From Nostoc sp. FACHB-152 (GTDB lineage: Bacteria > Cyanobacteriota > Cyanobacteriia > Cyanobacteriales > Nostocaceae), in the NCBI RefSeq assembly GCF_014697475.1, contig NZ_JACJRV010000045.1, positions 1-59,255 of the forward strand: DNA of 59,255 bases, read 5' to 3'. This document shows positions 54,201 to 59,255 of this stretch, piece by piece. Numbering within the stretch: position 1 is the stretch's first letter; each line of letters begins with the position of its first letter. The position numbers were made by a program, and so were the translations under genes. A model generated the notes under the pieces. The model saw only the letters and a program-made list of their open reading frames with translations. It searched no databases and had not been told where the DNA came from.

Positions 54201-56044
54201 AGGGAGATATTGCGATCGCCCAAGGTAAAAACGGCAAGCAAGTTGCTTTTCGGGTAGGTAAGCAATATAAAATTACCACCCAAATGATTCAAGACCCAAG
54301 TTACCAGCAAGCCTGGGCGAGATGGGAGAAGCATTCACCAAAAGAACTTACCCAAACTCAAGCGATTAAGAGTCAGGTATATGGCTTATTCATGGAGCCA
54401 CTAGGAGATTATGTCAATGGCAAAATTATTCCGTTCCCAACCATCCAAAAACAAGCTGCAACTCCAGTAAATATCAGCCCCGACTCCAAAGATGGGCTGG
54501 GAGTAGCACTAAGTCTTGCCACTGCACTGGCAAAAGAACAAGGCAAGCTGCAAAACGATTACCAAGTTTCAGTCAAAAATAATCCAGAAGCCCCCGCCGG
54601 GCAGTATGGAGTAGAAACCCATGTCCAAAAACCTCAAGGGGTAGCATACGCATCCGCCGAACACGCATTTAATCACCAAAAGCAGTTGCATCCATCAGTT
54701 GATGAATACCAGCTAATGGTAGAAGTGCTTCAGGCTAAACTCGAACAACACCCCCGGCTAACTGAGGCGATCGCCAAACGTGGGGGAGTCAATTGGTTAG
54801 AGAATTGTACAAGCATAACTAACGCCCAAGATAAACAGTGGCAGGGTAAGGGTAAAGAATCCGCATTTATTCAAGCCCTTAGCGAAGCATATATGTATGT
54901 AGTTGCAAAATCACAACAAACTACAGTACAAACCCAGCAAGACAAGTCCCAAAAGACTGCTCTGCGGCCCACAAATCCACTGTCTCAACTCGAACCTATA
55001 AACGCCGCCGTCGCTGAACACATGAAAAAAGACATTGCGATGGCCCAAATAGCTACCCAGTTTATCGGTAAATCAGCTGCACCTCCCGGTACACTTTCAA
55101 GCACACGAAATTACGAGCAAGCATGGGGGGAACGCGCCAACACAGGAAATTACTCAAAAGAAGACATCATTATGGTGTCCGGATCTGGCCCGTGGCGTGG
55201 AGTAACAAGCGAGCAAATTGCCCAAACATTTGAAAATCACTATAAACCCTTACTTGATAAAGCAATAACAGCGAAAAGCTCTTTTCTAGTTGGAAATGCA
55301 CAAGGAACTGACCAATTAGTTCAAAATTATCTCCAAGAAAAAGGGTACAAAGTAGAACAAACTTCCCAAGGGTACGCAGTATTTAATCCTGTAGAAAACA
55401 CCAAAGTTAGTAGCGATATTATTTCTACCAATACACAAGTATTACATAACTCATTAATTGCTAAAGACAAGAGCATTTTCTCCCCGCAACAAAGCCAACA
55501 ACCAAATATTGACCAAGCACTCGCATCACCTGCTCAACCCAAAATGCAGCAAGTTGGAGCGATGGATAGCATTATCGAGCGGATGAAAGCTAATACAGTG
55601 CAAAATCTTCAAGACTGGTATATGGCGGCTGAAAAACTCGGTAAATCAGACACATATCTCAATAGAATTCAGGAGGTAACTAATTTATACATTCAAGAAA
55701 ATATTAGTCTTGAGAATGCTTTTAAGGCAATGGAACAAGACATTAAAGAATTAGAAAAAGTTAATGAGATGACCAGTCTTGCTCAACGTGTAGTTAAGAC
55801 AATTGGACAAGAAGATATTAATGGCATTATGACAGTCCAAACAGAAAAATATCAGATTGCTACTCAGACTCAAAACCAAACTTATTTAGTTAAAGATAAA
55901 AAGGATAATATCTTGCTATATGTCAAACAAGGAAAAACTCAAGTAAGTAACATTAGTGATGAAACATTACAAGATTTTCAAGTTATGAGCGATCGCATCA
56001 ATAATGCACTCAAAGATGTCAAAAAAGATTTAGTAGAAAGGTAA
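48299..56044 (+). CDS. Giant polyvalent protein: RNA polymerase-like, AlkB-like, NADAR and SLOG domains
   Basis: A 2581-residue plasmid protein. Residues 1-about 730 carry a two-barrel RNA polymerase-like signature: FGKGTLRP (Lys190) and LPLSAFKGT (Lys223), VLNFRSPFL (Arg420), ARDYDGDCIGFE (Asp539, 541, 543) and QIAVDLFKSAKKP (Asp713, Lys716). The region to 1600 is beta-rich and unassigned. About 1665-1825 is an AlkB-like 2OG-Fe(II) dioxygenase with YHRDD (His1742, Asp1744), His1802 and Arg1811. About 1930-2030 may be a PUA/ASCH-like barrel. About 2095-2205 is a NADAR domain (SAEHAF, Glu2121; WQGKGKESAF), and 2285-2365 a SLOG-type Rossmann domain (IIMVSGSGPW, GNAQGTD). A helical tail follows. 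Large multidomain proteins of this kind on conjugative elements are known as polyvalent proteins, thought to protect incoming DNA. The polymerase call is inference from motifs. Confidence 0.8.
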   Translation: MAIQAKHFDTRLNQWIHTDGNTNNPDSLLKEELNNTLLEHFFPGVNFSFGHMDEKSTVEQLINHPEGHKLLLSSKTRLLYGPEECLDTIRQLCPDNKDRGAYGSIFLGSCKNAVNKELNILIVDDNNGENGGIISNDQAYRLTGDCYGQISKDLYHELTKHQKGDKYRVIQHRFGWTDRDGNDNKYRFGKGTLRPANLEQILNYQDPNNLNKIDLILPLSAFKGTDKDNPNGPTKPQIQPGLYRQNIWLGEKSQSELGKTAISQLLASFPNGLKDFTEQLELEAKKLKEAQDDPRQLVQLYCEKYEKRKAFLEEQATILEEQAAEDPILAEELETLRDRIATDSFIYKLIKADLQGERQLLETEKVQRELARFVQNEWKEIAIGKTLTFERAMVIPSKDLQNGEISIPHYQDGEEVLNFRSPFLNSNGLCVSTNKIVEDILGPDGQPLAGAIAVSDETSDRIYNRLNEQIKSILSEAQGKNIQLAGIENYLDQSISKLETKDKIEFTNKFNQYILELKSAGYELEILPQESEQERQARDYDGDCIGFERASKYPNLTAEAKERNLPENAYAPTVKLKKQSFYQEDGSQPEFEEIAIHMSDDISVGVINNHLTAIEALESEITILKNFGSEKDSIEYVQQVAKHYEDLFKTEAWAKSKGIEGKEISSKYRSYMEEFIKTVRQEPANTLVAMNINTQMYREMIAEAAFQNQIAVDLFKSAKKPKIEIIRNNSRILHREVNYIKDKKKDVYIDNTIQPTGYSPVELLIAQTNQYFEKARLESREIVQFQALFKGVEFSHKERLRATLIKKEFDKSFNRASELSKQKETEKGPSANITLASGNQVSITNLLQYDNEFIWKANTITIKVSEISEDKRNNNRPHKYLVYAQINDETENGKPKFRKLGTLAREQENKLEEIGITLGQEVKSNKISFQPELSEGQIKLLYQKAYEVAEDFYNSIPEDQKLTMAAATWAVSTTRETGNDKSSDRQNKVSNFAFAAFPQEIISQLDTLKFTEFSITGFDRNNEFFNQNQPQSIRFNLAEDGKSVIEIQNQEGNYESFGNIEQSNARLPIGTIAIGSIEKGEVYTTSVTTKVPGLPELTFKVGEVNKFGNSQRFNNEPVMLTIEKVDLIREDYTIYLQNGNKPEKLGNIDKESIKEGIAQGWLAEKPGNGQKLQLKIQTIITGQNAYAIAETSQSNLLRINITNPKYKKHEISNQAFQETLIRAFDKKHVYIAKIGDQSLGIIGQHNERLEADLNKGNTQKQWQRKETSTVQKLIDTGIIRPNQQRTTIPVEINSNESTCKIIIDPETVQYPDKWVKRSQLISNEKPVRTEQQEKRNQILDKINERPTIMFQDKEQKLVGLLGLAVDENLTEKTKKYLEKVGVSYEQLPVSQARLEAKKGMTVFVLDESTISSELRQTFINRAGGHIKSADTPSQPTPIIPQQTIYFYNPNQQYSSPDGALLETKEAFGLVVPAQNAIAVATWLESKSTENNYFIESNTATFIFNKNEISEEITEELNTLLGEAINIGEVDGFDRYEQLSAELNEKVATEGSLLKLTNIPENSDYQKALQALPNRPRELNQEDSPVPTVPAKALSEKNTTNIQSNTNATVGGISQVYQNAGEMQVLTDIQAEAKNQSILLPNSRQADPTKAIEILGKVSEEKVDQLRSHLETHLKPILENDKSNYAPLRQVAWVGAKWDLKDKDFKPGVQDDKLMELVKQVYPDADIVLVTYSENPGAGINYHRDDSYAATEARNINIGNSDWGYRAAKERMAWTREENQEAPYQEFKLESGTVTRFNCKNEHAALNTEAGRWSINIWSIKNDLGRENSVRQKFENFLTSNQPPRAVVQSNNDLTIKANEWTPGGEIKVERSYTSLREVAQNIPSHPSNQPTVEEIIAIGNSTAARAANPQIPDNASISGKPVPMVYLLHLHGEATTIPVDTTIDAMRGHGRIHTTRGVDYHKTYGINEGDIAIAQGKNGKQVAFRVGKQYKITTQMIQDPSYQQAWARWEKHSPKELTQTQAIKSQVYGLFMEPLGDYVNGKIIPFPTIQKQAATPVNISPDSKDGLGVALSLATALAKEQGKLQNDYQVSVKNNPEAPAGQYGVETHVQKPQGVAYASAEHAFNHQKQLHPSVDEYQLMVEVLQAKLEQHPRLTEAIAKRGGVNWLENCTSITNAQDKQWQGKGKESAFIQALSEAYMYVVAKSQQTTVQTQQDKSQKTALRPTNPLSQLEPINAAVAEHMKKDIAMAQIATQFIGKSAAPPGTLSSTRNYEQAWGERANTGNYSKEDIIMVSGSGPWRGVTSEQIAQTFENHYKPLLDKAITAKSSFLVGNAQGTDQLVQNYLQEKGYKVEQTSQGYAVFNPVENTKVSSDIISTNTQVLHNSLIAKDKSIFSPQQSQQPNIDQALASPAQPKMQQVGAMDSIIERMKANTVQNLQDWYMAAEKLGKSDTYLNRIQEVTNLYIQENISLENAFKAMEQDIKELEKVNEMTSLAQRVVKTIGQEDINGIMTVQTEKYQIATQTQNQTYLVKDKKDNILLYVKQGKTQVSNISDETLQDFQVMSDRINNALKDVKKDLVER

Positions 56045-56051
56045 TTTTATT

Positions 56052-56822
56052 ATGAAAGAACTAATCAAGTTTCCAGTAGAAGGTTTAACTCCAGCAATGC
56101 AAGCTTGTCTCCTCAGAGAATTAATCGCACAGCTTAATATACCTGATAAGAAATTTGAAGAATCTGCAAAAAATCCTCCAACTGCTGAGGAACGACAAGA
56201 GGCTGTGTTAAAGTTAAATTCAGAAATGAATAGAATCAGTGAAATAGCACAAGAGGAAGTAAAGTTAAGCTCCACAGAAATTGAACCTATCAATTTTGTT
56301 AATCCAGTTAGTCCAGAGTCATCTTTACAATCCGAAGTAAGCCAGTCTAAAGAAAATAGAATTGAACCAGATGTTCTAAAAAATTTTACAGATAAAAATG
56401 ACGACAATAATGGCAACTTAGTAGAAGAAAGTCAACACGATAAAGTGCAATCTTTTATCGCTAATTTACAAATTCAACAATTTGTTATTCCTGTAATTTT
56501 AGACCGCTTAAATATATTTGGGAAACCAGACAAAGAGACAGAAAGTATCATTTATAAAGGTGAGGCATATACTGCAAGTCTCAAATCAGGAGAAGATTCA
56601 CAAACTCTTAGCCTTGATAGAAATTCCCCTGATTCAGAAGCAAGCCAAGAAGCACTCCTAGCATCTCGTAATAATAGTTCAGAGAATTACTCTATCATCA
56701 TCAATAACCTTACCCATAATGAATTTGAACGGTTTAAGGCTCTGTTCGATGAGCAACAAGCACACTGCGAACACAACCAACAACAATTCAAAAACCAGGA
56801 TGCTGTTCAAGAGATAAATTAA
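56052..56822 (+). CDS. Hypothetical partner of the polyvalent protein
   Basis: A 256-residue protein starting 8 bp after the giant gene, with AAAGG before its ATG, so probably co-transcribed. The first 80 residues are helical (MKELIKFPVEGLTPAMQACL, then LRELIAQLNIPDKKFEE). The middle is low-complexity and acidic. Residues about 140-190 (KVQSFIANLQIQQFVIPVIL, DRLNIFGKP, and IIYKGEAYTASL) may form a second folded part. No known domain is recognised. A helper or DNA-delivery partner of the polyvalent protein is the simplest guess from position. Confidence 0.65.
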   Translation: MKELIKFPVEGLTPAMQACLLRELIAQLNIPDKKFEESAKNPPTAEERQEAVLKLNSEMNRISEIAQEEVKLSSTEIEPINFVNPVSPESSLQSEVSQSKENRIEPDVLKNFTDKNDDNNGNLVEESQHDKVQSFIANLQIQQFVIPVILDRLNIFGKPDKETESIIYKGEAYTASLKSGEDSQTLSLDRNSPDSEASQEALLASRNNSSENYSIIINNLTHNEFERFKALFDEQQAHCEHNQQQFKNQDAVQEIN

Positions 56823-57064
56823 ATCAACCCAAAGCACACACCATACGAAAAAGCTATAAACCCCAAAACTAGCTTGTTATTAAAACTCAAGGGAGTTTTG
56901 GGGCAAATAACAACCGCAACAGCAAAATAATAAAAAGACGCAGTAAAATCAAACAAACTCGTCGGGTTAATAGGTAATCTACCTAACCCGACCAAACATA
57001 GCATTCCTATTAAAGACCAAACAACAATATTTTCTATCCATCCTAGAAGTTTATTGAAATTCAT
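56819..57064 (-). CDS. Small membrane protein, two or three helices
   Basis: An 81-residue protein convergent with, and overlapping by four bases, the preceding gene. Hydrophobic stretches at about 11-28 (VVWSLIGMLCLVGLG), 40-53 (FYYFAVAVVIC) and 63-81 (KLVLGFIAFSYGVCFGLI) suggest inner-membrane insertion. No domain is recognised. AAGGATTTTTT precedes the ATG. It could be an orphan plasmid membrane protein; I see no link to a defined system. Confidence 0.6.
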   Translation of the reverse strand: MNFNKLLGWIENIVVWSLIGMLCLVGLGRLPINPTSLFDFTASFYYFAVAVVICPKTPLSFNNKLVLGFIAFSYGVCFGLI

Positions 57065-57320
57065 AAAAAATCCTTTATTACCCCCTAAATTTGATAAATA
57101 CTATTAAAACTAAAACCGATCGATAAAATTGCCTAGTAAATAGATTGCTTAATGAAAACTACACAAACCATCCAATCACTTTGTAAATTTTTTAAATTTA
57201 AAAATAAAGTTTTTAAACAAGCTGATTAATTTATAGTAACTGTAAAGATTAAAAAATAGTAAAAGCTAAGTGTTATAAGTATAATAATCAGGGAAAATAC
57301 TAAACCGAACAGTATGTAAT

Positions 57321-58109
57321 ATGAAACCTATTAATGTTGTCATCATTGAAAATGAGAACATATCTAGGGTTGGAGCGGCGACGATATTATCTGAAACTGG
57401 TAAAATCCAGGTATGTGGCGTTGCAAAATCTGGAAAGGAAGGAATAGAAACTGTTGACCAACAAAAGCCAGATATCGTGGTGATAAATATCGATTTACCT
57501 GATATCAATGGCACTGATGTCATAAGTTTAATTAAATGCAAACACGCGTCAATTAAAATAGTGGTTATGACTGCAAATAGCAGTCGAGATACCATTAACG
57601 CAGCAATTAGTAATGGCGCAGACTGCTACTACTGTAAAAATAATGCCAGAGAAGAAGTAGGAGAAAGATTCATTGAAGCAGTAATGGCTGCATACAATAA
57701 TGAATCATGGATTGACCCAACGATTAATCGCATTCTGATTGATAATCTTAGGTCAAATGACACAGCCGATAGAAATTCACTAGATTTGTTAAGTGATTTT
57801 TCTAATAAAGAAATTACAGTTCTCAAATTAGCGGCTGGCGGCATGAAAAATAATGAAATTGCTAATGTCATGTATGTTTCCGAAGGTACAGTCAGGTCAT
57901 ATTTACATAATTCATTTATCAAGTTAGGAGTCAAAGATAGATTAAACGCTATCCGCGAAGCTATCCGCTTGGGAATTCTCAGCTTTGCAGACATGAAAAT
58001 CGAAGAAGAAGTTACTCAAGAAACCCACACAAGAGTCAAAACCAACCAAAATAGTCAAAAGGATACAGCTAAAACGAGTAATAAAGGATACAAAGGGTGG
58101 GTTGCCTAG
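57321..58109 (+). CDS. LuxR/NarL-type regulator with a pseudo-receiver domain
   Basis: A 262-residue response-regulator-like DNA-binding protein. Residues 4-125 form a receiver: VVIIENENISRVG, then PDIVVINIDLPDINGTDVIS, VVMTAN and YYCKNN. The phospho-acceptor position is Asn56 instead of Asp, and one of the two acidic pocket residues is Asn11 (Glu10 remains), so it cannot be phosphorylated in the usual way. Residues 155-220 are a LuxR helix-turn-helix (LSDFSNKEITVLKLAAGGMK, NNEIANVMYVSEGTVRSYLH). The last 40 residues are Lys/Thr/Asn-rich. It could be a constitutive or ligand-sensing regulator of plasmid genes; targets are not visible. It starts at ATG 57321. Confidence 0.85.
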   Translation: MKPINVVIIENENISRVGAATILSETGKIQVCGVAKSGKEGIETVDQQKPDIVVINIDLPDINGTDVISLIKCKHASIKIVVMTANSSRDTINAAISNGADCYYCKNNAREEVGERFIEAVMAAYNNESWIDPTINRILIDNLRSNDTADRNSLDLLSDFSNKEITVLKLAAGGMKNNEIANVMYVSEGTVRSYLHNSFIKLGVKDRLNAIREAIRLGILSFADMKIEEEVTQETHTRVKTNQNSQKDTAKTSNKGYKGWVA

Positions 58110-58113
58110 AAAA

Positions 58114-58734
58114 TTAATCAACTGCAATTATGCAGCCACCTGAATACTTCTTCTGCTGGCGGCAAGTTTTAATGATGGCAGCGTTTCTAACATAAATACT
58201 ACGTGCTACCTTACCTTCATTAGATTTGGCCCAATCCAGAAGCTTTTTATCTTCGGGTTGTAAAATGGCAGATCCAGAAGCCGCCTGCTGAAAAGTTACA
58301 CTTCCAGTAATAGTCTTGTATGTAAAAACACCAATTGCAGATCCTAAAGCCAGTACAAAACCCAACACTCCCGCTACTTGTGCCAATCGCCAATTACTTA
58401 CGCTCAAGAGAGGCAATGCCCCACCAGCTTGCTTAGTCATCTTAATTAAATCTTTAGCGGCTTGGGCGATCGCACTTTTTTGTTGTTGTATTGCCACCTT
58501 AGAAGCACTATTTAACTTATCGTCCACCATGTCAGTCCAACCCACCACAAGCGAGTCAAGCCTACCAGGTAGCTGCTGCAACGCAAATTGGGTTGTACCT
58601 AGTTCCGCGTATAGGTTAAACAAGGGGTCATCAGGTCGAACACCTAATTTAAGTATCCAATCAGCAACCTCTGCTTTCTTTTCTTCAGAATATTCTGCAA
58701 TAACTTTTTCAACAACTTTTGCAATATTGGTCAT
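58114..58734 (-). CDS. Hypothetical one-helix membrane protein of plasmid type
   Basis: A 206-residue protein convergent with the regulator gene, 4 bp away. The N-terminal 100 residues are helical and soluble (KVVEKVIAEYSEEKKAEVAD, then WILKLGVRPDDPLFNLYAEL). A transmembrane helix spans about 117-140 (VAGVLGFVLALGSAIGVFTY). The C-terminal part ends in CRQQKKYSGGCIIAVD, with two cysteines that could bond. This layout recalls uncharacterised proteins on cyanobacterial plasmids. No function can be assigned. It starts at ATG 58734. Confidence 0.65.
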   Translation of the reverse strand: MTNIAKVVEKVIAEYSEEKKAEVADWILKLGVRPDDPLFNLYAELGTTQFALQQLPGRLDSLVVGWTDMVDDKLNSASKVAIQQQKSAIAQAAKDLIKMTKQAGGALPLLSVSNWRLAQVAGVLGFVLALGSAIGVFTYKTITGSVTFQQAASGSAILQPEDKKLLDWAKSNEGKVARSIYVRNAAIIKTCRQQKKYSGGCIIAVD

Positions 58735-58789
58735 AGGTTGTCTAAATAGTCAATTTAAAATCTCACTGTCAATTTGGTAAAGCTCATAC

Positions 58790-59077
58790 TTACCATTCTT
58801 CAGATTCAATATTTTCATTTACATCAAAATTGGAAGGATTTTGTTGATTTGCACCTACAGAAGCTAGTTCTGTACAGTTCTTACTCAGCCCTAAATAATT
58901 AGAAGCGATCGCATTAGAAACAATAGAATTCTTAAAATTATCCATCCAGTTGAATACTATCGAACGCTGAATAGTATTAAGAGGGGCGTTAGTTTCAATA
59001 AGTTGAGCATAGGGTAAACCAGTATCCTCAAGCAACTGGTAAAAGTCGTTATGCAACCCGCCCAAAACTAGCTCCAA
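58790..59077 (-). CDS. Hypothetical protein, start uncertain
   Basis: The 95-codon frame from TTG 59077 has coding character (GGLHNDFYQLLEDTGLPYAQ, then SIVFNWMDNFKNSIVSNAIA). The frame stays open upstream to 59170 with plausible protein sequence (NYYFGKQFRYYEGSGFQADI), but no ATG, GTG or TTG occurs there. Either TTG 59077 is the start or the gene is 5'-damaged by a frameshift near the window edge. No domain is recognised. It lies 55 bp upstream of the 206-aa gene on the same strand. Confidence 0.5.
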   Translation of the reverse strand: MELVLGGLHNDFYQLLEDTGLPYAQLIETNAPLNTIQRSIVFNWMDNFKNSIVSNAIASNYLGLSKNCTELASVGANQQNPSNFDVNENIESEEW

Positions 59078-59255
59078 ACCATTTAATTTTTTAATATCAG
59101 CTTGGAATCCACTACCTTCATAGTATCGAAATTGTTTGCCAAAGTAATAATTTTGGCTCTCCCAGAGTAACTATGGTAAAATAATATAAGAAAATTAAAT
59201 AAAACTTAGATAATTTAGATTGGTTAATAGAGAAAACCCAAGCTATAAACCGAAT

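Overview
The window reads as part of a large plasmid of a filamentous, Nostocales-type cyanobacterium. The HIP1 octamer GCGATCGC is scattered throughout, intergenic DNA is AT-rich, and short GC-rich dispersed repeats of the kind common in Nostoc relatives interrupt genes. Plasmid functions flank the main block: an actin-like ParM segregation ATPase with a small upstream partner (1005-3058), a ribbon-helix-helix MobC-type protein and a relaxase carrying the histidine motif (4132-6278), and a giant polyvalent protein with its small partner (48299-56822). No replication initiator is visible.

From 44806 down to 6439, on the minus strand and tightly packed, lies an extracellular contractile injection system (eCIS, the R-pyocin/Afp/PVC relative that in multicellular cyanobacteria is represented by the thylakoid-anchored tCIS). 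In transcription order it encodes a coiled-coil protein, the DUF4255 cap/terminator, a regulatory-like beta-sandwich protein, two sheaths, an inner tube, a CxxC tail-assembly protein with an overlapping frame that may be reached by -1 frameshifting, a second tube, a 609-aa repeat protein, the LysM baseplate protein, a gpD/gp27-like hub, an OB-fold spike protein, gp25, two J-like baseplate proteins, a TIGR02242-type tail protein with an N-terminal propeller, a fibre with a C-terminal winged helix, a short protein resembling the cargo N-terminus, a 4719-aa cargo, a 195-aa protein and an AAA+ ATPase.

The cargo (9351-23510) begins with an eCIS-core/DUF4157 HExxH domain, then a long coiled coil and a hydrophobic segment. 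After that come successive putative effector modules: a nucleotidyltransferase-like domain, an ADP-ribosyltransferase-like domain, a second HExxH metallopeptidase and an alpha/beta hydrolase. A conserved helical module and two copies of a DRPxTxFG module follow. Near-identical Thr/Ser/Glu-rich linkers and three copies of a small CxxC-type element separate many of these modules, as if effectors were strung together and exchanged at the linkers.

Between the eCIS operon and the polyvalent gene is about 3.5 kb of non-coding DNA and decayed insertion sequences (44807-48298). The 2581-aa polyvalent protein has an N-terminal region with the signature of two-barrel RNA polymerases (Lys-containing first barrel, DYDGD aspartate triad, downstream AVDxxK motif), followed by an AlkB-like dioxygenase, a possible PUA/ASCH-like barrel, a NADAR domain and a SLOG-type Rossmann domain. 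I regard this fusion, and the multi-effector cargo, as the most unusual content of the window. The right end holds a small membrane protein, a LuxR-type regulator whose receiver lacks the phospho-acceptor aspartate, and two small uncharacterised genes.
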